Source: an uncultured Nocardioides sp.
GTDB taxonomy: Bacteria > Actinomycetota > Actinomycetes > Propionibacteriales > Nocardioidaceae
Direction of reading: 5' to 3'
Assembly: GCF_947489365.1 (NCBI RefSeq)
Contig: NZ_CANLDB010000006.1
Coordinates: forward strand, 124,001 to 188,000
Length of the DNA stretch: 64,000 nt
The notes under the pieces: model-generated
Told to the model about the DNA's origin: nothing
Seen by the model: only the letters and a program-made list of their open reading frames with translations
The model's database searches: none
Shown: in pieces, positions 56,872-64,000 of the stretch
Layout of the letters: every line of letters starts with the position of its first letter
How positions within the stretch are numbered: position 1 is the first letter of the stretch
Translations under genes and position numbers: made by a program

Positions 56872-57975
56872 CTACATGCCGCCGGCGGTGGGGACGGCGG
56901 GCGGTGCGGCCTCGGCGGCGGTGGGCGGACGGCGTCGTACCCGCCGCGAGAGCCAGCCGAGCAGCGCGGCCGAGACGACGGAGGCGACGAGCAGGACGCC
57001 GGTGACGATCTGGATGACGTTGGCGCTCTGGCCGTCGAGGCGCAGGGCGGAGCCGATCACCCCGATGAGCAGGACACCTCCGAGGACGCCGGGGATCGCC
57101 CCGCGGCCGCCGAAGATCGACACCCCGCCGAGGAGCACGGCGGCGATGACCTGCAGCTCCATGCCGGTGGCGTTGTCGCCGCGGGAGCTGCCGTAGCGCA
57201 GCGTGAAGTAGACGCCGGCGATGCCGGAGACGAGGCCGGTCAGGACGAAGGCGAGGAGCTTGGTGCGCTCGACGTCCACGCCGGAGAACCGGGCGGACTC
57301 GCTGGACAGCCCGATCGCGAACAGCCCGCGGCCGAACGAGGTGAAGTGCAGGAGCAGCCCGAACAGGACGGCGGCGACCGCCAGCGGGACGACGATGACG
57401 GGGATCTGGGACTCCCCGAAGGTGGCGGTGACCGCGTCGGTCCAGGTCTCGGGCCAGTCGGTGATGGCGGTCGTGCCGAGCAGGCCGACGGCGACGCCCC
57501 GGTAGAGCGCGAGCGTGCCGATGGTGACGGCGAGCGACGGCAGGCCGAGCCTCGTGACGAGCAGGCCGTTCACCGCCCCGGCGAGCGCCCCGGCGACGAC
57601 GGCGAGCACCGCCGCGAGCGCGATGGGCGCCCCCTCGCGGGTGAGCACGCCGAACAGCACGCTGGTGACGGCGACGATGCTCGCGACCGACAGGTCGATC
57701 TCCCCGGTGACGATCACCAGCGTCATCGGCAGCGCGATCAGCAGGATCGGTGCGATGTCGAGGACCAGGAAGTAGATCGTCAGCTGGCTGTCGAAGTTCG
57801 GCACCATGACGAGCGCGTAGGCGACCACCGCGGCGAGCAGCCCGAGGACCGCGGCGTCGCGGGTCAGCAGCAGGCGGAGCGCGAGCGGCCGGGAGGAGTC
57901 GGCGTACGAGCGGGTCGTCGTCGTGCCGGCGCCGGCGGGGGTCTTCGGCGCGGCCTGGGTGGAGGGGGCGCTCAT
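56872..57975 (-). CDS. rhaQ: Rhamnose ABC transporter permease RhaQ
   Basis: 367 residues with about eight to ten membrane segments, BPD_transp_2 family. Typical motif: TGEIDLSVASIVAVTSVLFG; near the end LGGVSIFGGRGAIPGVLGGV. It carries a 40-residue N-terminal tail and a basic C-terminal tail (LSRRVRRRPPT). The start ATG overlaps the stop of the preceding permease gene by four bases (ATGA), as expected for a heterodimeric permease. Confidence 0.93.
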   Translation of the reverse strand: MSAPSTQAAPKTPAGAGTTTTRSYADSSRPLALRLLLTRDAAVLGLLAAVVAYALVMVPNFDSQLTIYFLVLDIAPILLIALPMTLVIVTGEIDLSVASIVAVTSVLFGVLTREGAPIALAAVLAVVAGALAGAVNGLLVTRLGLPSLAVTIGTLALYRGVAVGLLGTTAITDWPETWTDAVTATFGESQIPVIVVPLAVAAVLFGLLLHFTSFGRGLFAIGLSSESARFSGVDVERTKLLAFVLTGLVSGIAGVYFTLRYGSSRGDNATGMELQVIAAVLLGGVSIFGGRGAIPGVLGGVLLIGVIGSALRLDGQSANVIQIVTGVLLVASVVSAALLGWLSRRVRRRPPTAAEAAPPAVPTAGGM

Positions 57976-59027
57976 GAGCGGTGCCTCTCTGCGAGGAGCT
58001 TCTTGTGCTGGCGCTCGGCGAGGACCTTGTCGAGGACGATCGCGCCGAGGATGAGCAGGCCGACGACGGCGCGCTGCCAGAAGTCGGGGATGCCGAGGAT
58101 GGGCAGACCGCGGTCGATGCTCGTGAGCAGGTAGGCGCCGATGGCGGCGCCGACGACCGTGCCCGACCCGCCGAAGATCGCGACGCCCCCGATGACGGCG
58201 GCGCCGACGGCCTCGAGCTCGATGCCGAACCCGACGCCGGAGCTGATGGTGCCGTAGCGGGAGACGTAGAGGATCCCGGCGAGACCGGCGAGCGCCCCGG
58301 AGGCGGCGAACGCGGTGAGGATGCGCTGCTTGTCCTTCAGGCCGTAGAGGGTGGCGGCCGCCGGGTCGGAGCCGATCGCGTAGAGCTCGCGTCCGCCGCG
58401 GGAGGTGCGCATCCAGTACGCCGCGATCGCGAGGACGACGAACGAGACGATCGCGAGCCGCGGGATCCCGAGGAGGGACGAGGTGCCGAACGACAGCAGC
58501 CCGTCGGGGATGTCGGAGGCGTTGATGCGGTCGCTGCCGGCCCACTGCAGGTAGATGCCGCGGTAGACGTACAGCGTGCCGAGGGTGATCACCAGGGCGG
58601 GCACCCGGGCGAAGGCGACGAGCAGCCCGTTCACGAGACCGAGGACGGCGCCCGCCAGGATCGCGAGCAGCACCACCACCAGGATCGGCAGGCCGGTGTC
58701 GAGGAACAGCCGGCCGGCGAGGTACGCCGTCAGCCCCAGGATCGACCCGACCGACAGGTCGACGTTGCGGGTGATGATCACCATCGCCTGGCCGACGGCG
58801 AGGACCACGAGGATGCTCGGCGTCAGGAACAGGTCGCGGAAGCCGTCGGTGGAGAAGACGAACCGCGGGTTGATGGCCGTGGTGACCGCGAGGAAGGCGA
58901 TCAGCGCGAGCAGGATGCCGGTCTCGCGGGCCTTGAGCACCGTGGCGAGACGGCTGCTGCCGCGGCCGGACGACGGCTTCCGCCCCTGGGGGGCGGGGCT
59001 CGTCGGCTCGGGGGCGAGGGTGGTCAC
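57972..59027 (-). CDS. rhaP: Rhamnose ABC transporter permease RhaP
   Basis: 351 residues from the GTG at 59027, overlapping the ATPase stop by four bases (GTGA). It shows the family motif NVDLSVGSILGLTAYLAG and IGGVAIFGGSGTVVGAAIGA, with multiple hydrophobic segments. It pairs with RhaQ to form the membrane channel. Confidence 0.93.
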   Translation of the reverse strand: MTTLAPEPTSPAPQGRKPSSGRGSSRLATVLKARETGILLALIAFLAVTTAINPRFVFSTDGFRDLFLTPSILVVLAVGQAMVIITRNVDLSVGSILGLTAYLAGRLFLDTGLPILVVVLLAILAGAVLGLVNGLLVAFARVPALVITLGTLYVYRGIYLQWAGSDRINASDIPDGLLSFGTSSLLGIPRLAIVSFVVLAIAAYWMRTSRGGRELYAIGSDPAAATLYGLKDKQRILTAFAASGALAGLAGILYVSRYGTISSGVGFGIELEAVGAAVIGGVAIFGGSGTVVGAAIGAYLLTSIDRGLPILGIPDFWQRAVVGLLILGAIVLDKVLAERQHKKLLAERHRS

Positions 59028-60538
59028 GAGGCCTTCTCCTGTCCGGCGGCGGTCGCGGCGGTCATGACGGACTCCGGCGTGGCGTCGGCGCGGGAGAGCT
59101 CCGCGGTCTTGCGTCCCTCGCAGAGGACGACGACCCGGTCGGCCATCCCGAGGACCTCGGGCAGCTCGGAGGAGATCATGAGGATCCCCATGCCCTCGGC
59201 CGCCAGGCTGGACAGCAGGCGGTGGACCTCGGCCTTGGTGCCGACGTCGATGCCGCGGGTGGGCTCGTCGATGATCAGGACCTTCGGGGCGGTCGACAGC
59301 CACTTGGCGAGGACGACCTTCTGCTGGTTGCCGCCCGAGAGGGTGCCGGCCAGCGTGTCCATCGCGGCGGCCTTGACCTCCAGCCGGGCGGCCCACTCCT
59401 TCGCCGTGGCGTTCTCCCGCCGGCTGGTGAGCAGTCCGCCGCGGGAGAGCCGGCCCCGGGTCGCGAGAGTGATGTTGCGGCTGATGGGGGCGTCGAGGAC
59501 GAGGCCGTGGCGGCGCCGGTCCTCGGGGACGAGGGCGAGGCCGAGATCCATGGCCCTGACCGGGTCACGGGGCGGGACGCGCTCGCCGCCGAGTCGGACC
59601 TCGCCGGCGGCGTACTCGTCGACGCCGAAGACGGCCTGCGCGACCTCGCTGCGTCCGGCCCCGACGAGGCCGGCCAGGCCGACGATCTCGCCGGCGCGGA
59701 CGGTGAGGTCGATGTCCGTGAACAGCCCCGGCTGGGTCAGGCCGGTCACCTCGAGCAGGACCTCGCCGATCTCGGCGTCCTGCTTGGGGTAGAGGTCGGT
59801 GACCTCGCGGCCGACCAGGCGGCGGACGATCTCCTCGACGGTGACGTCGGCGACCGCGTCGGTGGAGACGTAGGAGCCGTCCCGCATCACGGTGATCGTG
59901 TCGCAGAGCGCGAAGACCTCGTCGAAGCGGTGGGAGATGAAGACGACCGCGCAGCCGCTGTCGCGCAGCGTGCGGGCGACGGTCATGAGGCGGTCGACCT
60001 CGTTGCCCGACAGCGCCGCGGTGGGCTCGTCCATGACGAGGACGCGGGCGTCGAGGGAGAGGGCCTTGGCGATCTCGATGATCTGCTGGTCGGCGATCGA
60101 CAGGCCATCGGCGGGCCGGTCCGGGTCGACGTCCACCCCGAGCCGGGCGAAGAGGCGCTCGGCCTCGGCGCGCATCGCGCGGCGGTCGATCCGGCCCCAG
60201 CGGGAGGTGGGCTGGCGGCCCATGAAGAGGTTCTCGGTGACCGAGAGGTCGGGGAAGAGCGTCGGCTCCTGGTAGATCACGGCGATGCCGGCGGCCTTGG
60301 CCTCGGCGGTCGAGCGGAAGTCGACGGCCTGGCCCTGGAACTCGACGACGCCGCCGTCGCGGCGGTAGAGCCCGGCGATGATCTTGACCAGCGTGGACTT
60401 GCCGGCGCCGTTCTCCCCCACCAGGGCGTGGATGGACCCGGCGTCGACGGACAGGCTGCCCGAGCGCAGGGCGACGACGGAGCCGAAGGACTTCGACACC
60501 TCGTGCAGGCGCAGGGCCGGGGCGGTGGGCGAGGGCAT
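59024..60538 (-). CDS. rhaT: Rhamnose ABC transporter ATP-binding protein (tandem ATPase)
   Basis: 504 residues with two ABC domains. Domain 1: Walker A GENGAGKSTLVKII, signature-like LSIADQQIIEIAKAL and Walker B VLVMDEPTAALSG. Domain 2: a degenerate Walker A (GLVGAGRSEVAQAV), signature LSGGNQQKVVLAKWL and Walker B VLIIDEPTRGIDVG. This layout is normal for sugar importers of the RbsA/RhaT type. It is the first gene of the minus-strand rhamnose operon, 36 bases after operator site 1. Confidence 0.95.
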   Translation of the reverse strand: MPSPTAPALRLHEVSKSFGSVVALRSGSLSVDAGSIHALVGENGAGKSTLVKIIAGLYRRDGGVVEFQGQAVDFRSTAEAKAAGIAVIYQEPTLFPDLSVTENLFMGRQPTSRWGRIDRRAMRAEAERLFARLGVDVDPDRPADGLSIADQQIIEIAKALSLDARVLVMDEPTAALSGNEVDRLMTVARTLRDSGCAVVFISHRFDEVFALCDTITVMRDGSYVSTDAVADVTVEEIVRRLVGREVTDLYPKQDAEIGEVLLEVTGLTQPGLFTDIDLTVRAGEIVGLAGLVGAGRSEVAQAVFGVDEYAAGEVRLGGERVPPRDPVRAMDLGLALVPEDRRRHGLVLDAPISRNITLATRGRLSRGGLLTSRRENATAKEWAARLEVKAAAMDTLAGTLSGGNQQKVVLAKWLSTAPKVLIIDEPTRGIDVGTKAEVHRLLSSLAAEGMGILMISSELPEVLGMADRVVVLCEGRKTAELSRADATPESVMTAATAAGQEKAS

Positions 60539-60573
60539 GGCACCTCCGTTCTGAGCTGGTCCGCCGTGGCGGA

Positions 60574-60588
60574 TTGAATCGATTTAAC
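60574..60588. promoter_or_regulatory. Candidate LacI operator 1 (rhaT side)
   Basis: TTGAATCGATTTAAC, a near-perfect palindrome around the central CG. It sits 36 bases upstream of the rhaT start. It matches operator 2 in 13 of 15 positions and has the CG-centred symmetry typical of LacI-family sites. Confidence 0.75.
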
Positions 60589-60649
60589 GCTGTGACGGGA
60601 ATCTATGACGGCGATCACAACGGCGTCAAGGACCCCGGCGGGATCAGCG

Positions 60650-60664
60650 TTGAATCGTGTTAAC
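60650..60664. promoter_or_regulatory. Candidate LacI operator 2 (regulator side)
   Basis: TTGAATCGTGTTAAC, 10 bases before the regulator's start codon. It would allow autorepression. Together with site 1 it brackets the divergent promoter region, 76 bases apart (start to start), about seven helical turns, which allows cooperative binding. Confidence 0.75.
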
Positions 60665-60673
60665 GTCCGCGAC

Positions 60674-61681
60674 ATGCCGGAGGCCCAGGTGCGGGACGTG
60701 GCCCGCCTCGCGGGGGTCTCGCCGGCGACCGTCTCCAACGCGATGAACCACCCCGACAAGGTCTCCCCCGCCACGCGGGACCGTGTCCACGCCGCGATCG
60801 CCGAGCTCGGCTTCGTGCGCAACTCCGCGGCCCACCAGCTGCGCCGCGGGACCAACCGCGCGGTGGGCATGGTCGTGCTCGACGTCGCCAACCCGTTCTT
60901 CACCGACGTGGCCCGTGGCGTGGAGGACGGCCTCGTGGGCCACGACCGACCGCTCATCCTGGGCAACTCGGGCCAGGACCCCACCCGCGAGTCGGCGTAC
61001 CTCGACCTGTTCGAGGAGCAACGGGTCTCGGGCCTGCTCGTCACCCCGGTCGGCGACACCCTCGCCCGGCTGCGACGGCTGCGGGACCGCGGCACGTCCG
61101 TCGTCCTCGTCGACCGGCGGGTCGGGGTCAAGGAGTTCTCGTCGGTGACCGTGGACGACCGCCGCGGGGGGCGCCTGGCCACCGAGCACCTGCTGGGCCT
61201 GGGCCGTACCCGGATCGCCTTCGTCGGCGGCCCGCCGCGGCTGAACCAGGTCCGCCACCGTCTCGAGGCCGCCCGGGCCGCCGTCGAGGCGCACGGCTCC
61301 GGCGAGGTGCGCTACGTCGAGACCGCCACCATGGACGCCGCCGCCGGCCGCGACGGCGCCGAGCGCCTGCTCGACCTCGCCCGGCGCGAGCGCCCCGACG
61401 CCATCTTCGCCGCCAACGACCTCGTCGCCCTCGGCGTGCTGCAGGCCCTCACCCGCGCCCGCCTCTCCGTCCCCGACGACATCGCCATCGTCGGCTTCGA
61501 CGACATCGACTTCGCCGCCTCCGCCGCGATCCCCCTGACCTCGGTGCGCCAGCCCGCGGTCGACATGGGCCGCGCCGCCGCCACCCGCCTGCTCGAGATC
61601 ATCGACGACCCGTCCTCGTCCGTCGTCCACACCGTCATGGAGCCCGAGCTCGTCGTCCGCGACTCCACCGCGGGGCGCTGA
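60674..61681 (+). CDS. LacI-family repressor of the rhamnose locus
   Basis: 335 residues from the ATG at 60674. The HTH is VRDVARLAGVSPATVSNAMN with the hinge helix HQLRRGTNRAV. The effector domain is of the periplasmic-binding type (GMVVLDVANPFFTDVARGVE, IFAANDLVALGVLQALTRA, IAIVGFDDIDFA). Divergent placement from rhaT and the two CG-centred sites make it the rhamnose-responsive regulator. The inducer could be rhamnose or rhamnulose-phosphate. Confidence 0.94.
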   Translation: MPEAQVRDVARLAGVSPATVSNAMNHPDKVSPATRDRVHAAIAELGFVRNSAAHQLRRGTNRAVGMVVLDVANPFFTDVARGVEDGLVGHDRPLILGNSGQDPTRESAYLDLFEEQRVSGLLVTPVGDTLARLRRLRDRGTSVVLVDRRVGVKEFSSVTVDDRRGGRLATEHLLGLGRTRIAFVGGPPRLNQVRHRLEAARAAVEAHGSGEVRYVETATMDAAAGRDGAERLLDLARRERPDAIFAANDLVALGVLQALTRARLSVPDDIAIVGFDDIDFAASAAIPLTSVRQPAVDMGRAAATRLLEIIDDPSSSVVHTVMEPELVVRDSTAGR

Positions 61682-61695
61682 GAGCGCGCCTGCTT

Positions 61696-61744
61696 CCTGA
61701 CGTTCGAGCCCGATCTGCCCCGAGATCCGGGAAGGAACGTCAGG
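61696..61744. repeat. Inverted repeat between convergent genes
   Basis: CCTGACGTTC (61696-61705) and GAACGTCAGG (61735-61744) form a perfect 10-base stem around a 29-base loop containing a second small stem (GATCT/AGATC). It sits between the LacI gene and the minus-strand DUF559-like gene and may terminate both. A shorter related piece (CCGTCAGGAAC) recurs near 62823-62833. Confidence 0.5.
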
Positions 61745-62729
61745 ATCGACCCGGCGTCACCGGTCGTCCGTGGCGTCGCCGCCACCAGTCCGGTTGCTCG
61801 AGGGTCCAGCTCCTCATCGCGACCGGCTCACTCCGGGCCCGGCGGTGTGCCGCGAGGATGCGGGCGGCCGTCGCCGCACGGCGGTGGTCGTCGCCGCCGA
61901 CCATGGTCACGTACTCCAGCCCCAGGGCACGGAGGTCGCTCTCCCGCCGCAGGTCCCGACGCCGCCGCCCGACGCGGAGGTGATCGGCGCCGTCGTACTC
62001 ACCGACCAGCCCCGCCACGGGGTCGAGCAGGTCCACCGTCGCGACGTGCCGTCCGGAGCGGTCGAAGATCGGGGCGTTCAGCAGCGGGCGCGGGAGGCCT
62101 GCGTCCAGCTCCCACACCAGACGCATGCGGGTCTCGCCCGGCGAGGCGCTGCCGTCGGCCAGCAGCGGCAGGCGCGCCCGCGCGAGGGGGACGCCGGGCC
62201 ACCGGGCCAGGGTGTCGAGGTGCGCGGCGACGTCGTCGAGGGCACACAGTCCGGCGGCGAGCGCCATGTCGGCGAGGACGACGGCCGCCCGCTCGTCCCT
62301 CGCGTGCCGGAGCACGAAGCAGACGCTGCGGGTCGCCGAGGTGATCGGGACACCGTCGACGACCTGGACCTCGGTCGGGGTGAGCCGTTCCTGCGATAGC
62401 TCGATGCCCGGTCGAGGGCGGACGTCGCGACCGCGCGTCACCAGGGCGACGTCGTCCGGGACGCCCCCGCGCCCCACTCCGTCGATCCAGCGCGCACCCT
62501 GCCACCGCAAACCCGCCCACCCCGTCAGCGCGGACGGGCCGCGGGCCGGCAGGAGTACCGACGCCTCGAGGACCCGCTGCTCCGGACAGGCGCGGTCGAC
62601 GTCCGACGGCACGAACCACCCGCGCCAGACGCCCACCCACCGTCCGGCGCGGACGTCGGCCCGGGTGGGACCGCGTACTCCCGCCGGGTCGAGCCGGACG
62701 GGTCGGTGGAGGCCGGGGCGCGGGCACAT
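61740..62729 (-). CDS. DUF559/AbiEi-like protein
   Basis: 329 residues from the ATG at 62729. The N-terminal and middle parts resemble the AbiEi-type antitoxin-like proteins of actinobacteria (RVWRG-like segment WVGVWRGWFVPS, then VVDGVPITSATRSVCFVLRH). The C-terminal domain, with LVGEYDGADHLRVGRRRRDL, resembles the Vsr-like endonuclease fold of DUF559. The usual E-x-D pair is visible (E-Y-D). No partner toxin gene is adjacent. Such genes are abundant in nocardioids and their role is unknown. Confidence 0.75.
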   Translation of the reverse strand: MCPRPGLHRPVRLDPAGVRGPTRADVRAGRWVGVWRGWFVPSDVDRACPEQRVLEASVLLPARGPSALTGWAGLRWQGARWIDGVGRGGVPDDVALVTRGRDVRPRPGIELSQERLTPTEVQVVDGVPITSATRSVCFVLRHARDERAAVVLADMALAAGLCALDDVAAHLDTLARWPGVPLARARLPLLADGSASPGETRMRLVWELDAGLPRPLLNAPIFDRSGRHVATVDLLDPVAGLVGEYDGADHLRVGRRRRDLRRESDLRALGLEYVTMVGGDDHRRAATAARILAAHRRARSEPVAMRSWTLEQPDWWRRRHGRPVTPGRS

Positions 62730-62859
62730 GGACCGAGCGTCAGCCAGATCGCGCTCCGTCGCCGTCGCTCGTGCACAGGCCCACGTCATTCCGGACGTCG
62801 TGGACGGGATCCGGCTCGGATCCGGGCCGCAACCGTCAGGAACTACCGCGCGGGCGCGC

Positions 62860-64000
62860 TCAGCACTCCAGGCCGTCGTCGGGGACGGTGCCCTCGACGA
62901 GGTACGACTCGACCGCGTCGTCGACGCAGGCGTTGCCCTGGTTGTAGCCGGTGTGGCCGTCGCCGTCGCGACTGACGAGCACCCCGGACTCGAGCTGGTC
63001 GGCCAGCGCCTGCGACCACTCGTACGGCGTCGCCGGGTCGCGGGTGGTGCCGACGACGACGATCGGCTCAGCGCCCTGGGCGATGGTCTCGCCGGGCTCG
63101 GGGCCGCTGCCGGTGGCGTCGGGCCCGGCCCCGGGGAAGCCCTGGCACGACGACAGCGAGTAGGCGAAGACCTCGCCGAAGGTCGGGGAGACCCGCTCGA
63201 AGTCGCCGACCTCGCCCGGCACGTCCGAGACGGGCAGGGCGTACGGGTCGTCGAGGCAGTTGACGGCGTAGATGGCCTCGGAGGAGTTGTCGGCGTAGCT
63301 GCCGTCCGGCTGGCGCGAACTGTAGGCGTCGGCGAAGGCGAGCATGCCCGCCCCGTCGCCGTCGAGGGCGGCGCCGAGCGCCTCGTCGAGCTGGGGCCAG
63401 GACTGCTCGGAGTACAGCGGCGTCGCGAGGCCGTAGAACGCGGTGCCCGCGGTCAGCTCGCGGTCGCCGACGGCCAGCGGCTCGTCGTCGACGTCGGCGA
63501 GGAAGTCGGCCACGGTGTCGAGGCCGGCGTCCACGTCGTCGCCGAGGTAGCAGTCGCCGCCGTCGACGCAGTCGGTCACGTAGGCGGTCAGGGCCGTCTC
63601 GAAGCCACCGGCCTGGCCCAGGGTGACCTCGCGGCTGGACAGCGACACGTCGATGCCGCCGTCCAGGACGAGACGGCCGACCCGGTCGGGGAACTCGTCG
63701 GCGTACGTCGCCCCCAGCTTGGTGCCGTACGACGCTCCGAAGTAGGTCAGCGACGACTCGCCCAGGACCGCGCGGAGGACGTCGACGTCCTGGGCGGCCT
63801 CGCGGGTCGAGACGTGCTCGGCGAGCGGGCCGTCGGCCGCGCAGCCCGCGGCGAGGTCGTCGTACAGGCCGGTCAGCTCCTGCCGCTCGGCGCCGGTGTC
63901 GGGCGCGGGGTCGGCGGCGTACAGCGCGTCGAGGCGCTCGTCGTCGAGGCAGTCGACCGGCGAGCTGGACCCGGTGCCGCGCGGGTCGAACCCGACGATG
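62860..64000 (-). CDS. Secreted TAP-type alpha/beta hydrolase, 5' end outside window
   Basis: The C-terminal 380 residues are visible; the frame is open to the window edge. The alpha/beta hydrolase core has IVGFDPRGTGSSSPVDC, the nucleophile elbow YFGASYGTKLGATYA, the Asp in VVGTTRDPATPYEWSQ and the His in RDGDGHTGYNQGNAC. The C-terminal TAP-like domain and several Cys pairs point to an exported tripeptidyl aminopeptidase or proline iminopeptidase relative (SlpD/E-like). The start and signal peptide lie beyond base 64000. Confidence 0.92.
   Translation of the reverse strand, partial: IVGFDPRGTGSSSPVDCLDDERLDALYAADPAPDTGAERQELTGLYDDLAAGCAADGPLAEHVSTREAAQDVDVLRAVLGESSLTYFGASYGTKLGATYADEFPDRVGRLVLDGGIDVSLSSREVTLGQAGGFETALTAYVTDCVDGGDCYLGDDVDAGLDTVADFLADVDDEPLAVGDRELTAGTAFYGLATPLYSEQSWPQLDEALGAALDGDGAGMLAFADAYSSRQPDGSYADNSSEAIYAVNCLDDPYALPVSDVPGEVGDFERVSPTFGEVFAYSLSSCQGFPGAGPDATGSGPEPGETIAQGAEPIVVVGTTRDPATPYEWSQALADQLESGVLVSRDGDGHTGYNQGNACVDDAVESYLVEGTVPDDGLEC

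Overview
The window is chromosomal DNA of a very GC-rich actinobacterium. Frequent GTG starts, GTGA/ATGA overlaps, many Sec-exported proteins and lipoproteins, and the mix of housekeeping families fit the Nocardioidaceae (Nocardioides or a relative). That placement is an inference from style and gene content. No rRNA genes or CRISPR arrays were seen. There is one tRNA gene, tRNA-Thr(CGU).

Layout, left to right. 1-9.3 kb: the 3' part of kdpD with kdpE; a HELGH-motif protein; a regulator-cupin-acetyltransferase set on the minus strand divergent from a zinc alcohol dehydrogenase; a cyclophilin-like lipoprotein; an F420-reductase-like protein; and release factor 3 (prfC). 9.4-23.1 kb: a lipoprotein, a three-domain flavoprotein that looks like thioredoxin reductase but lacks the redox CxxC, an NhaA-DsbA fusion, an aldo/keto reductase, a front-end-type fatty acid desaturase, a GAF histidine kinase, a metallo-beta-lactamase-fold hydrolase, an SDR, an LLM flavin oxidoreductase and RNase J. 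23.2-37.5 kb: mostly exported or surface functions. These are a small secreted protein, a PAS-LuxR regulator, a two-domain GH16 protein with a long Pro-Glu linker, a VOC protein, MsrB, an S55 (SpoIVB)-type protein, a serine beta-lactamase-like protein with its LysR regulator divergent from a class A penicillin-binding protein, and a GH10 xylanase.

37.7-46.6 kb is a genomic island. It lies between two identical 64-bp copies of the 3' half of tRNA-Thr(CGU) plus its downstream hairpin. Base composition is visibly less GC-rich than the flanks. It carries a small membrane protein, an HTH protein with a perfect palindrome in front of it, and a translationally coupled SIR2-APAZ / short Argonaute pair (a SPARSA-type NAD-depleting defence system). 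Convergent to that pair is a Rad3-like helicase fused to a PD-(D/E)XK nuclease. Next to the tRNA is an ORF that joins a nucleotidyltransferase N-terminus to the C-terminal half of a DNA methyltransferase. No integrase is visible, so the island appears to have lost its own mobility. This is the part of the window most worth attention.

46.7-64 kb: a small zinc-ribbon-like protein, a LysR regulator and an XRE-like regulator precede a complete L-rhamnose catabolic locus. A LacI regulator is divergent from rhaT-P-Q-S (ABC importer), then rhaM (mutarotase), rhaI (isomerase), a bifunctional aldolase/lactaldehyde dehydrogenase, rhaB (kinase) and an FMN L-lactate dehydrogenase. The gene order follows a route from rhamnose uptake through L-lactate to pyruvate, with DHAP as the other product. 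Two near-identical 15-bp palindromic sites in the divergent promoter are the likely LacI operators. The window ends with a DUF559/AbiEi-like protein and a truncated TAP-type secreted alpha/beta hydrolase.
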